DNA of 64,000 bases. Origin: Streptomyces sp. SM1 (GTDB lineage Bacteria; Actinomycetota; Actinomycetes; Streptomycetales; Streptomycetaceae). Within the stretch, counting starts at the first letter, position 1. Each line of letters opens with the position of its first letter. Made by a program: the position numbers and the translations under genes. The stretch lies in NCBI RefSeq assembly GCF_002910825.1, contig NZ_NEUB01000768.1:30714-94713 (forward strand), read 5' to 3'. The notes under the pieces are model-generated. The model did no database searches. It was not told the DNA's origin and worked only from the letters and a program-made list of their open reading frames with translations. Positions 44,512-53,101 of the stretch are shown in pieces.

Positions 44512-45222
44512 TCACCCGGTCGGCTTGAGGGAGGGCTGTTCCTCGCTGGCGGCAGCGAGGGCGTCGCGGGTCTTGCTGGAGGCCCGATAGGCGTCCAGCG
44601 ACGTCACCGTGCCGTCCTGAGAGGTGGAGTAGGTGAAGACCGTGAACTCGCTCTTGGCAGCGCTGTTCTGATCCGGCCCGACGCGGACCGGATCGAGCCG
44701 GGCCACCCCCGTGTAGGAGTAGTTCAGGCCCTGCACCCGACTCACACCGATGTCCAGATCAGCGAGCGTGTACGTCGTCCTAGCGCCCTTCGTGGCTCCG
44801 GTCGCCGTCATCCACTCCGGCACGAACTCGGTGAGCACCCGGGACTTGTGGTCGAGGAAGCCGTAGCGCGCGTCGAGCAGTACCTGCTGCTCCTTGACGG
44901 TCCGGGTCGACGCCGAGCTGTCGGTGAGGCTGAGCAGGAGGGACCGGCCCGTCGCCCTGTCACGGTTCACCCGCTCGATGTCCATGCCCGGCAGCTGAAC
45001 CAGCAGCGCCGTGTGCTGTGTTGCGAGCTTGGCCTGGGCGTCGCCGAGGTTGCCTTCGAGCTTCTGAACAACCGCATCGGCCTGAGTGTCCGACGAGGCC
45101 GGGCCGTCGCTGAGCAGGCTGGCTCCGAGCGTGACCACCGAGAGCGCGAGCAGCGCCCCAGTACCGCCGAGCAGGATCTTCCCGGCGTGCTGGCGCAGCT
45201 TGTCCTTGATCTCCTCCTTCAC
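44512..45222 (-). CDS. Bitopic VirB8-like protein, 236 aa (a)
   Basis: GTG at 45222, in a GTGA overlap with the upstream stop and after AGGAGG. One membrane helix (residues 18-38), then an extracellular domain with a helical stalk (VVQKLEGNLGDAQAKLATQH) and a beta-rich end (SEFTVFTYSTSQDGTVTSLD). It shares the order short cytosolic tail, one helix, stalk and globular domain with the three genes upstream. That is the layout of VirB8/TcpC-type channel proteins; the fold itself is inferred. Confidence 0.55.
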   Translation of the reverse strand: MKEEIKDKLRQHAGKILLGGTGALLALSVVTLGASLLSDGPASSDTQADAVVQKLEGNLGDAQAKLATQHTALLVQLPGMDIERVNRDRATGRSLLLSLTDSSASTRTVKEQQVLLDARYGFLDHKSRVLTEFVPEWMTATGATKGARTTYTLADLDIGVSRVQGLNYSYTGVARLDPVRVGPDQNSAAKSEFTVFTYSTSQDGTVTSLDAYRASSKTRDALAAASEEQPSLKPTG

Positions 45223-46007
45223 GGTGCTTTCACCTCCTGCCTCAAGGCCTCGCCGGTGGCCGTTGTGCCGGTCTGGATGTTCACGAACGCCTTGCGGACC
45301 AGGTCGTAATCGGCGCGGGCCCAGGCCAGCACCGCCGGCCTCTCGCCCGCACCCGTCCTGGTCTCCATCGCCAGCCAGGTCACCGTGATGGTGCTGTCGT
45401 CGTTGACCAGGTAGGGCACCTGGGCGACCCACTCAAAGCCGGAGCTGAAGCTCATCGGGATCCCGACGCCGGCCGCCACGTCCTTGTCACCGGCGAGCAG
45501 ATACCACGGCCCCAGGTCCGCCTGGTGCACCGAGGGGGCGAAGTAGGGGATGAGGTTGCGCAGCGTCGACTGAGACGTCGCCGTGACGAGCGTGCCGCCA
45601 TCTGCCGCCACGCTGGGCGTCAGGTAGCGGTAGTCGTTCTGCAGCTTCACGACCTGTCCAGCCGCCGTCAGGGCCGCGATCAGACCACGCTCGGCGTCGT
45701 CGGCCTTCGGCAGCGCCGCCGTTTTCGCCTCGGTGATCCTGATCTGCTCCTGCAGAGAGGAGATCTCCGGCGCAGCCCTATCGCTCACCGCGCTCTCACC
45801 GCCGGAGAACCCCGCAGAGAGTACGAAGCACAGCAGTGCGCCCACACCCATGCTCACGCCGGCCACGAGGGTGCGCTTGCGCAGGCCGCCCGCGGGCTCC
45901 GTCTGCGCAGGAGTGTCCGCGCCCTCCTGTGAGGACGCGGACGTCGCGACGAAGCGCGTCTTGCGCATTGCGCCCCCACCCGACTCATCGGTCTGTGTCG
46001 ATGCCAT
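45219..46007 (-). CDS. Bitopic VirB8-like protein, 262 aa (b)
   Basis: ATG at 46007 after GTTGAGGAC. Cytosolic tail of about 45 residues, one helix (LVAGVSMGVGALLCFVLSAG), stalk, then an extracellular domain ending STITVTWLAMETRTG and VLAWARADYDLVRKAF. The WLxxxTxTG...AWAxAxY element is shared with the 46780-47763 protein, evidence that they are paralogues. A TCGA box stands upstream. Probably part of the transfer channel. Confidence 0.6.
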   Translation of the reverse strand: MASTQTDESGGGAMRKTRFVATSASSQEGADTPAQTEPAGGLRKRTLVAGVSMGVGALLCFVLSAGFSGGESAVSDRAAPEISSLQEQIRITEAKTAALPKADDAERGLIAALTAAGQVVKLQNDYRYLTPSVAADGGTLVTATSQSTLRNLIPYFAPSVHQADLGPWYLLAGDKDVAAGVGIPMSFSSGFEWVAQVPYLVNDDSTITVTWLAMETRTGAGERPAVLAWARADYDLVRKAFVNIQTGTTATGEALRQEVKAP

Positions 46008-46060
46008 TAGTCCTCAACTCACCGTTTCACTCGAATACCAGGGCAACTCTATCAATGAGA

Positions 46061-46073
46061 CGAGTCGAAAGGG
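46061..46073 (-). promoter_or_regulatory. CYTNTCGA box ahead of the 46007 operon
   Basis: CCCTTTCGACTCG on the - strand, with GATAGA 11 bases later, 54 bases before the ATG at 46007. It lies in the 74-base gap after the 46082 gene. Confidence 0.55.
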
Positions 46074-46081
46074 AGTCTTGG

Positions 46082-46783
46082 TTATCCGGAATAGCGGGTC
46101 TCGCCACTCGCCGGGACGCCGGAGAGATTCGAGACCTTGCCCTGGGCGTCGACCGTGACGAAGAGCAGCGCGCGCCGGTGCGCCGTGACACTGGCTTTGC
46201 TCGCTTTGTTCTGGGACACCGCGTCGGAGGTGACCTCGACGTCGGCCAGGACGGCGTAGGTGTAGACGCCCGCCTTGACGTCGACGACCTCGATGTCCGG
46301 ATCCGCGCCGAGGGCCGAGTTCAGGCCGACCGTGTCGATGTAGTAGTAACGCCGCCCCTGGGAGTCCTCGTTGAACCTCGACGAAGGCATGAACGACTTC
46401 AGGAACGTCTCGTTCTCGGTGAGGCCGAACCGGCTCATCAGGCTCTCGCGCGCCGCCTCGTAGCTCTGTCCCGAGTCCCACGTGAAGGCCATCGAGAGCA
46501 GCAACTTGATGCGCCCGCCGTCGGTGCTCAGCCGGTTCTGACTGACCCCCAGGGCCGTCATAACGTCCGCGTTCACCTGCTCGGCGTTCTTCTTCTGGAT
46601 GCCTGCTAGATGTCCCTCGACGTCGTTGATCTGGGCTTCCTGCTCAGCCAGGGCCGCGTGCTGGCTGCCCCAGGTCACACCGGCGGCCGTCGCGACGACC
46701 GTGAGGACCGCTGCCGTCACCAGGACCGAGAGATTGCGCCGGAAGAACCCCCGCCGCGTGGGTACTGCCGTCTGCTCCGTCAT
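46082..46783 (-). CDS. Bitopic VirB8-like protein, 233 aa (c)
   Basis: ATG at 46783 overlaps the stop of the upstream gene (ATGA). Short basic tail (RRGFFRRN), one helix (LSVLVTAAVLTVVATAAGVT), stalk with coiled-coil tendency (ALAEQEAQINDVEGHLAGIQ), then a mixed domain ending with a beta sheet (RRYYYIDTVGLNSAL, VTAHRRALLFVTVDAQGKVS). Same layout as its three neighbours. Confidence 0.6.
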   Translation of the reverse strand: MTEQTAVPTRRGFFRRNLSVLVTAAVLTVVATAAGVTWGSQHAALAEQEAQINDVEGHLAGIQKKNAEQVNADVMTALGVSQNRLSTDGGRIKLLLSMAFTWDSGQSYEAARESLMSRFGLTENETFLKSFMPSSRFNEDSQGRRYYYIDTVGLNSALGADPDIEVVDVKAGVYTYAVLADVEVTSDAVSQNKASKASVTAHRRALLFVTVDAQGKVSNLSGVPASGETRYSG

Positions 46784-47763
46784 CGCTTCCCACCCTTCTT
46801 CTGTGCGCCCGAGCCGCTGAGTTCAGGGACTCCGGACCCGGTCGGCTGCTTGATCGCGGGGTTCTCGTACTGAGCACCGGTGGCCGTCACCACGAGCGCC
46901 AGGTCGCTGAAGGCCCTCGTTGAGCCGTTGCGCACGTAGCGCGCGCTCGCCCAGGCGAGCACCTCACCGCTCTTCGTGTCCCGGCACAGCCAGACGACCT
47001 TTGCCTGGTTCGTCGCGCCCGAGCCGTCCTTCACGCTCAGATCGGGCATCACCGTTTCGACCTTCCATGCGTACGTGCTCGGGGCAGCCGCGTTCTGGCC
47101 GTCGTAGCGGATGTACCAGGCGTGGCGCGGATCGATCTCGGTGGTCGCATCGAACGGCGTCAGCGACGAGGTGCTGTACGCCTCCTTGTCACTGACCAGG
47201 AAGGAGTCCTTGCTGAACAGCGGTGCCATGTCTCGGCGGTGCTTGATGATCTCCAGCGTGGCCTTGTTCGGGGACCCGTTGTCCGGGCTGGGCTGGATGC
47301 CGGCTTGGTGGTACAACGTGGTGAAAGTCTGCTCCCCGGACGCGACCTTCTTCGCATCAGCGGCTGCCGCCTCGGTGAGCTTGGACAACTGCGCGCCGGC
47401 GTCCGCCTTTACGGGCGTGGACTGGGCATTGTCCAGCTGCCCCTTGAGCTGGACAATCTGGGCGTCGTTGTCCGCCGTGCTCGCCTTGAAGCTCTCGCCG
47501 AGCACGCCCGTGGCGACGACCAGGGCGAGGATCCCCACGCCCATCACCGCGGTCACGCTGCGCCGGATCAAACGTGTGTTGTCCTCAGGGGTGCGCACCT
47601 GGACCTTCTCGCGCTGGCGCATCGTCCAGCCCGCGAAGCGCTCCTCGAGCTCGGCTCCGGTGACCTTCTTGCGCGTCTTCGGTGCCGCGGGCTTCTCCTC
47701 GGGTATCGACCCGGTCTCCTGATCGGGGTCCGAGCTCTCGGACTCGTCATGGGCTGTCGTCAC
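46780..47763 (-). CDS. Bitopic VirB8-like protein, 327 aa (d)
   Basis: GTG at 47763 is preceded by GTGAGGAG; another GTG at 47772 is possible. Cytosolic tail of about 75 residues, one helix (RRSVTAVMGVGILALVVATG), stalk (NDAQIVQLKGQLDNAQSTPV), then an extracellular domain with KVVWLCRDTKSGEVLAWASA matching the 45219-46007 protein. First gene of its operon, after two TCGA boxes and the hydrolase terminator. Confidence 0.6.
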   Translation of the reverse strand: MTTAHDESESSDPDQETGSIPEEKPAAPKTRKKVTGAELEERFAGWTMRQREKVQVRTPEDNTRLIRRSVTAVMGVGILALVVATGVLGESFKASTADNDAQIVQLKGQLDNAQSTPVKADAGAQLSKLTEAAAADAKKVASGEQTFTTLYHQAGIQPSPDNGSPNKATLEIIKHRRDMAPLFSKDSFLVSDKEAYSTSSLTPFDATTEIDPRHAWYIRYDGQNAAAPSTYAWKVETVMPDLSVKDGSGATNQAKVVWLCRDTKSGEVLAWASARYVRNGSTRAFSDLALVVTATGAQYENPAIKQPTGSGVPELSGSGAQKKGGKR

Positions 47764-47808
47764 GGAACACACTCCTCACTCCACGTTGCCCTCATAAACG
47801 ACTCAAGT

Positions 47809-47856
47809 CTATCTCGAAAGACATTCGGAATAGACCCTGAATCTATTCGATAAGGG
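47809..47856 (-). promoter_or_regulatory. Two CYTNTCGA boxes ahead of the 47763 operon
   Basis: On the - strand CCCTTATCGAATAG (47843-47856) with TATTCC 14 bases later, then GTCTTTCGAGATAG (47809-47822) with TTTATG further down. The start codon is 46-80 bases beyond. No gene lies in 47764-47900. Confidence 0.55.
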
Positions 47857-47900
47857 CTCCGAAAAGTGAAGCCGGCACGCAGGGCCTGCACCGGACATGA

Positions 47901-47936
47901 AGAAGCCGGTGCCCAGATCGCCCGGCACCGGCTTCT
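47901..47936 (-). terminator. Intrinsic terminator after the cell-wall hydrolase gene
   Basis: AGAAGCCGGTGCC pairs perfectly with GGCACCGGCTTCT around a 10-base loop, 25 bases after the hydrolase stop, with TCTTCAT following on the - strand. Confidence 0.75.
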
Positions 47937-47960
47937 CACTCCCAGATCAGATGCAGCGCA

Positions 47961-50150
47961 TCAGACCGTCTTGATCTTGCCGGAGGGGAGCATCGAATCC
48001 GACATGTCCACGAACTTCCAGCCCTCGGCCGCCATCCGCGCCGCGCTGTCGACACGGATTCGGCCCATGAAGGCGCAGTAGCCGGCCTCGCCGAGGATGA
48101 CCTTGTCGCCCTGGACGCCGAGCACCACGAGGGTGTGGCCGGCAGGACCGGAGCCCGGGCCGGAACCCACCGAATACGCCGTCGGAGTCGAAGACAACTG
48201 CTTGCCGGTCTCCCCCGCGATCGTGTACGCCGTCTCCTTGCCGTCACCCGCCGGGTAGGTCTGGAACGTCGTGTACTTGTTCACGAAGTAGGTCGAGAAC
48301 GAGACGCAGTTCTCAGCGTGATTGCTCCCGCACGAGCCAGGACCACCCTGGTCGCCGTAGCGGTCGTCGAGGAACTTGTCACCCTCCTTGTTGAAGAGGT
48401 CGACGAGGGCCTGAGCCTCTTCCTGGGTCATCCCGCCGTCCTTCAGCGAGACGGAACTGCCGCCGTTGGAGGTGCAGTTGCCCAGGATCGTGTTGATGCC
48501 GTTGACGATGTTCTCGATGATCCCGCCGACGATGTCCTTGACGTCGCCCACGATCGAGCTGTCGACCGACCAGCCGCTCATCTTGCCGAACCACATCTCG
48601 GCGTTGTCGCCTCGTGCGGTGAGCCCGGCCGCGCCGTCAGTGGAGCGCTCCCAGTTCTCGTGGAAGTGCAGCGCCGCCGTACGCGGCGAGCCCTGCGACG
48701 TCTTGAGCATGTCCTTGAAGACCGTGACATCGCCGGGGTTGTCACCATCGGCCATGAAGGCCAGCTGGGCCTTGATCGTGAACCAGTCGACGCCCTTGCT
48801 CTTCGCGTACTGGCGCAGCAACGTGTTGCGGCCGAACGTCCACTGCCCGAGACCGATGCCGTTGTCCGTGTTCTGTGCGGCGCTGGCCTTCTCGGCGGTC
48901 ATGGCATACGTCCCCGAGGGGAAGTTCTGCACGCTCGTCGGGTCGATCCCAGACTCCTGCGACCAGTTGCCGAGGATGCCCGCGATGTTCTCCTTCGGCA
49001 TCCCCCAGCTGCTGAGTACCGAGTAGATCTCCTTGGCGTTCTTCTCCACGTCCGCCGGGACGGTGGCCCCGGAACCGTTGCCGACGCTACCCGCGTTGAC
49101 GACGCACGCCGTCCCGTTCGTGTTGATGCTGCCTTCGGTCAGCGCCGTCGAGTTGAGGACGCCGGTCAAGACCGTGCCCAGCAGGGCCACGGTGGCGGTC
49201 ATCGCGACCGCACCCGACATCGCTGCCGCTACAGGGGCCATCGTCGCCGTGACAGTGACGCCCAGGACCGCGCCGGCCCCCTTGGCTATAAAGCTGCCGA
49301 TCGCCATGAACGGCGCAGCGATCGCATGACCAACCGCCTTGACAATGCTGACGATGAGCGTCCACAGCAGCTTCCCGGCGTTGACGGCCATCGCCATGGC
49401 GGCGAAGAACATGGACTTGAGCCAGTTCAGGAAGGCCATGGCCATGACCACACCCATGGCCGGCGGAACAGCAGCCGCGCCACCGCCGACGGCGACGCCC
49501 TTGGCTGCCTTCGAGCCCAGGCCCTCGTCGTCCTTCGGTGCACCGTGCTCGTAGCCCGTGCCGCCGGCACCCAGCATGCGCTGGTCGGCCGGCTTGGCGT
49601 CCGGGCTGCCACCGGTGACCTTGGACACGCCCTTGACGGCGTCCTGGGCCCCTTCGACGCCGACGTTCTTCGCTGCGCCAACGGCAGCTCCCGGAAGCCC
49701 GCCAGCCTGTGCGCCGGCCACGGCACCGGAGACGGCAGCTCCCGCGTAACGCCCGGCGTTACGGCGGGTCGCGCTGCTGCCGTCTCCCTCGATCGCCTTC
49801 TGGGCCGCGCCTCCGGCCATGTTCCCGGCAACGCCGTTCATGCCCTGCTTGATCTTCGACCCAGCATTCGCGGCACCGGCTGCCTTGCCTGCGGTTTCTG
49901 CGGTGTTTGACGCGTCCGGCATCTTCGGCGCAGTGTTTGCCGCGCCAGAAGGACCAGAAGAAGCAGCTCCCGGGGCCGGGAGCTGCTTGGGCACGCTGGC
50001 CTTGCCCTCGGGAGGCTTCTCGATGCCCTCCTCAGGGCCGAGGCTCTTGGTCCCGCGACCTTGCCGGGGCATCCCCTGACTCACCGACGTGCTCGGCTGG
50101 TCCTTCGTCGTCCCCTTCTTGGGACTCCGATTCGGCTTGTCGGTGGCCAT
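47961..50150 (-). CDS. Multi-span membrane protein with lysozyme-like and CHAP peptidoglycan-hydrolase domains, 729 aa
   Basis: ATG at 50150 after GGAAAGG. Residues 1-230 are disordered, Ala/Gly/Pro rich. Residues about 230-340 hold several hydrophobic helices (VVMAMAFLNWLKSMFFAAMA, LLWTLIVSIVKAVG). Residues about 375-500 match phage-tail-type lysozyme (IYSVLSSWGMPKENIAGILG NWSQESGI; GIGLGQWTFGRN), with Glu in SQESG the likely acid. Residues about 590-720 are a CHAP amidase/peptidase (Cys in NHAENCVSFSTYFV, His in AGHTLVVLG). It thus combines a VirB6-like membrane part with two wall-cutting enzymes to open the cell wall for the channel. Confidence 0.8.
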   Translation of the reverse strand: MATDKPNRSPKKGTTKDQPSTSVSQGMPRQGRGTKSLGPEEGIEKPPEGKASVPKQLPAPGAASSGPSGAANTAPKMPDASNTAETAGKAAGAANAGSKIKQGMNGVAGNMAGGAAQKAIEGDGSSATRRNAGRYAGAAVSGAVAGAQAGGLPGAAVGAAKNVGVEGAQDAVKGVSKVTGGSPDAKPADQRMLGAGGTGYEHGAPKDDEGLGSKAAKGVAVGGGAAAVPPAMGVVMAMAFLNWLKSMFFAAMAMAVNAGKLLWTLIVSIVKAVGHAIAAPFMAIGSFIAKGAGAVLGVTVTATMAPVAAAMSGAVAMTATVALLGTVLTGVLNSTALTEGSINTNGTACVVNAGSVGNGSGATVPADVEKNAKEIYSVLSSWGMPKENIAGILGNWSQESGIDPTSVQNFPSGTYAMTAEKASAAQNTDNGIGLGQWTFGRNTLLRQYAKSKGVDWFTIKAQLAFMADGDNPGDVTVFKDMLKTSQGSPRTAALHFHENWERSTDGAAGLTARGDNAEMWFGKMSGWSVDSSIVGDVKDIVGGIIENIVNGINTILGNCTSNGGSSVSLKDGGMTQEEAQALVDLFNKEGDKFLDDRYGDQGGPGSCGSNHAENCVSFSTYFVNKYTTFQTYPAGDGKETAYTIAGETGKQLSSTPTAYSVGSGPGSGPAGHTLVVLGVQGDKVILGEAGYCAFMGRIRVDSAARMAAEGWKFVDMSDSMLPSGKIKTV

Positions 50151-50208
50151 GTCGTTTTCCTTTCCGGATCAATGCCAGGCAGCGGGATGCGTCACTTCAT
50201 CGCTGCAC

Positions 50209-51513
50209 TCAATGGAGCGTGGTGAGGAAGTCCTTGTCGTCGCGAATGGTGCTGTTGGACTGCACGTCCCGCAGACCCACGTCCAGTCGGAGCAGATCGA
50301 GCGACAGATCAGACTCGTACTGCGACTTGTTTCGGGAGTAGTCCTGATACGCCTGTGAAAGGTTGTTCATGATGTTCATGAGCGGGCGCATCGTCACGTC
50401 AGAGGACTGGTAGTCCTTGGTGAGGCTGGTGCCGTCCGAGAGGATCCACTGCATGTCCGAGATCTGCTGGCTCGTCGGATCCGAGCCCTCGTCACGCTTC
50501 TTGGTGAAGAACTGGGCGTAGCTCTGACCGGCCGGCACCAGGGCGTCGAGGTAGCCGTCGTAGACGTTGCCTGCACGCCAGTTGAGGTCGAAGCCGCCGG
50601 GGACGACATGCTTGGTCTGCAGCGCCAGCGTCGAGACGCCGTCCTTGGCCGCGGCCGCGGAGACGCCCGTGATCTTGTCGGTGGCAATCGAGACCGGGAC
50701 GGTCGGCGGACGCAGGAACAGGCCGTCGATCTTCGTCGTCTGGAGGTCGGAGGTATACGACTGAATCTGCGTCAGATTCGTGCGCATCTCGACGAGCTTC
50801 TGGTCCAGGGCATCCCTGGCCTCGGCCTCCATCTCCTTGAGCGCGACCTCGTAGTAGGCCTGCGCAGGGTCGAAGGTCAGAGCGTCGAGCGCCGCGATCT
50901 TCTGGACCCCGGACGCGCCGGGGTTGAAGAAGACCCGCCACTGGTCGTACTTGGAGAAGGTCTCGTCGCCGGCCAGCTTGCCGCTGCTGTGCGCCTGCTC
51001 CGCTCCGGGCGTGGTGAGTTCGGCATTCGCACGGACCGTCAGGTTCAACACCTGACGGTCGAAGGGCCGGTCGGCGTTGAGGAGGACCCCGACGTATCCG
51101 GTCGAACCGAAGGCGAAGAAGGAGCCCTTGATCCCGCTGGTGCTGACCGGCTCGCTGTTCAGCGAGGTGTCCGACCCGAGCAGGAACGCCCTGTAGTCCG
51201 CGGCGTTGTACGAGATCTGAGCGGTCGGACTGAAGTGCATCATCACGAGCGCCTTGCTGCCGCTCTCGTTGGTGTAGACCCCGTCGACGGTGCCGTCGAG
51301 ATTCGTCTTCGACGTCTTGAAGTCGCTGGTGTACAGCGCCGTCTGCGACAGCGAGTCACGCCCCGCCTGGTACGCCGAGGCACCCGATGCGCTGATCACG
51401 ATCGCGCCCGTGACCGCGAAGATGCCGAAGAACACCCCAAACCGCTCGATCGCGTGGTGCGAGTCGAGCTTGAACTTCCTGCTGAAGGCCAGTGCCTTGT
51501 CCTTGATCCCCAT
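50209..51513 (-). CDS. Membrane-anchored extracellular protein, 434 aa
   Basis: ATG at 51513 after AAAGAGAGC. One N-terminal helix (FGVFFGIFAVTGAIVISASG, about 26-46), then about 385 residues outside the membrane: a beta-rich region and helical stretches (YYEVALKEMEAEARDALDQK). No enzyme motif or known domain. Lies between the pilin-like and hydrolase genes, so probably a structural channel component. Confidence 0.6.
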   Translation of the reverse strand: MGIKDKALAFSRKFKLDSHHAIERFGVFFGIFAVTGAIVISASGASAYQAGRDSLSQTALYTSDFKTSKTNLDGTVDGVYTNESGSKALVMMHFSPTAQISYNAADYRAFLLGSDTSLNSEPVSTSGIKGSFFAFGSTGYVGVLLNADRPFDRQVLNLTVRANAELTTPGAEQAHSSGKLAGDETFSKYDQWRVFFNPGASGVQKIAALDALTFDPAQAYYEVALKEMEAEARDALDQKLVEMRTNLTQIQSYTSDLQTTKIDGLFLRPPTVPVSIATDKITGVSAAAAKDGVSTLALQTKHVVPGGFDLNWRAGNVYDGYLDALVPAGQSYAQFFTKKRDEGSDPTSQQISDMQWILSDGTSLTKDYQSSDVTMRPLMNIMNNLSQAYQDYSRNKSQYESDLSLDLLRLDVGLRDVQSNSTIRDDKDFLTTLH

Positions 51514-51650
51514 GTTCTGCTCTCTTTCGTGCCTGCACCGTGCTGCGGGCCCGGATATGGCGAACCGGGCCGGAGAAGGCCTGGCACCTCAACCGACCCG
51601 GTTCGCTCGACGCCTCTGTCCCCGGTCGTGTGCACGTCTGTGACGGCCTC

Positions 51651-52043
51651 TTACTTGGAAGGGCCGCTCAGGAACCCGCTGAACTGATCGGTGGTCTGGA
51701 CGATCACCGTGCCGCCGCCGAGGTCCGTGATGGTCTGCTGGCCGCCGGAACCGATCGTCGAGATCAGCGACCACCCGCCGGTGCCCAGGGCTCCGCCGAC
51801 GAGAATGAGGAGCGCGATCGTGCCCCAGCCCTGCTGCTGACCCGCGGACTGCGGGTTGGCCATCAGCTTCTTGATCAGGAGCACACCGCCCCAGACCAGG
51901 CCGGCAGCACCGAGCAGCATGAGCAGAAGACCGCCCCAGAGCTGGATCTGGGACTTGGCGTTCTGCAGGAAGCTGGTCAGGTCCCAGGCTGCACTCGGCA
52001 GGGAAGCCTGTGTGAGGACGGCTGCCTCGTAGATCTTCGTCAT
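51651..52043 (-). CDS. Pilin-like (VirB2-type) two-span protein, 130 aa
   Basis: ATG at 52043 after GAGAGGAAAG. A short N-terminal region, then two hydrophobic helices (IQLWGGLLLMLLGAAGLVWG at about 33-58 and TIALLILVGGALGTGGWSLI at about 75-95) joined by a basic loop. The C-terminal 35 residues are polar. Size and topology match VirB2/TrbC-like small subunits of type IV secretion systems. First gene of the transfer module. Confidence 0.55.
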   Translation of the reverse strand: MTKIYEAAVLTQASLPSAAWDLTSFLQNAKSQIQLWGGLLLMLLGAAGLVWGGVLLIKKLMANPQSAGQQQGWGTIALLILVGGALGTGGWSLISTIGSGGQQTITDLGGGTVIVQTTDQFSGFLSGPSK

Positions 52044-52217
52044 GGATCTTTCCTCTCGCCTTTCGAATCATTCGGTGGCATGACAGTGAGTCACAAGGCA
52101 ACAAGCGCAGCTCATCCGCCCGGTCGGGCAGTGATAGAAGCCGGGGTGGTCGGTAGACATGCTGTCGGCTCCCCCCGCTGGCTCGTATACGTGCGCATCT
52201 GCAGTGACTAATCTACC

Positions 52218-52229
52218 TCATTCGAATGG
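52218..52229 (-). promoter_or_regulatory. CYTNTCGA-like box ahead of the pilin-like gene
   Basis: CCATTCGAATGA on the - strand, 175 bases before the ATG at 52043; ATTCGAAAGG near 52065 is a second, weaker match close to the gene. A GGGTCT/AGACCC hairpin at about 52251-52270 separates it from the divergent XRE gene. No gene is visible in 52044-52465. Confidence 0.4.
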
Positions 52230-52465
52230 CTAGTCACATAGGCCGTGAAAGGGTCTATTGATAAAGACCCAAAAGGGGCTCGGAAGCGAGGTGAATCGGC
52301 ATCGCGACGCGCGACCGCAGGGTCGCGGCGGAAGCCTGTGGAATCCGCAGCGTGAGATGTGTAATGTGCCGCTCCAGCACTGCTGCGGCGCTGGCCTGCT
52401 CGATTTCGAGGCGGGCCACCCTCACACACCCGATCGCGATCTTGACCAGGAAGTGCCAAACCGCC

Positions 52466-52975
52466 ATGAACCCACTGCCCGGCGACCTTTTCGCCCGCCG
52501 ACTTCGTCAAGAACGCGAACGCCTCGGCATCAGCCAGGCAGAGCTAGCGCGCCGTATGGCCGCCCTGCTCGGCACGAACGTTGACTCCACCGCCATCACA
52601 CGCATCGAGCAGCAGACCCGCGCGGTCAGGCTCGACGAGGCGGTCACCGCTGCCGAAGCTCTCGGGGTCCCTCTGATCACACTGGTCAGCGACAATTACG
52701 CCCGCGAAAACGAAGCCGAGATCCAGAACCAGCTCGCCGAACTCGCCCTTGCCGAGCAGGAATGGGAGAGGCTGCGCCAGAAGATCCACCGGATCACCCA
52801 GACCATCCAGCATCTGTCCGCCGAGCGGGAGGCATTCCGCTCTCACGCGCTGGACGTCAAGCCGGAAACCGCCGGCGACTACGAGCTCGACCCTGAGACC
52901 CAGGCCGCTCTCGACGCCCGGATGCGTGATGTCCGCAACAAGCCGGCCGGAGAGATCACCGACCCAGGCGCATGA
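52466..52975 (+). CDS. XRE-family regulator with a coiled-coil tail, 169 aa
   Basis: ATG at 52466. Residues 8-70 are a Cro/XRE helix-turn-helix (RLRQERERLGISQAELARRM ... STAITRIEQQTRAVRLDEAV). Residues 85-135 form a coiled coil (QNQLAELALAEQEWERLRQK), presumably for dimerisation. Divergent from the transfer module, it is a natural candidate for its master regulator, possibly acting on the TCGA boxes; this is inference from position. The longer in-frame start at 52352 has no better ribosome site. Confidence 0.7.
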   Translation: MNPLPGDLFARRLRQERERLGISQAELARRMAALLGTNVDSTAITRIEQQTRAVRLDEAVTAAEALGVPLITLVSDNYARENEAEIQNQLAELALAEQEWERLRQKIHRITQTIQHLSAEREAFRSHALDVKPETAGDYELDPETQAALDARMRDVRNKPAGEITDPGA

Positions 52976-53101
52976 CGCTGTTGCGGGCGGCCAGGTTGAA
53001 TTCCCGGTCGTAGACGCCGTCTCGGGCTTCCTCCACCGGCTGGCCCGCATGATTCCCCCTGTGCTCGCGCCGTTTCGTCTTCCCTGAGTGACGTGCCCTG
53101 C

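Noticed and set aside
52251..52270. GGGTCT...AGACCC hairpin as a terminator
   Set aside because: It lies between divergent genes, where no transcript should end, and has only short A or T runs. It may be an operator instead.
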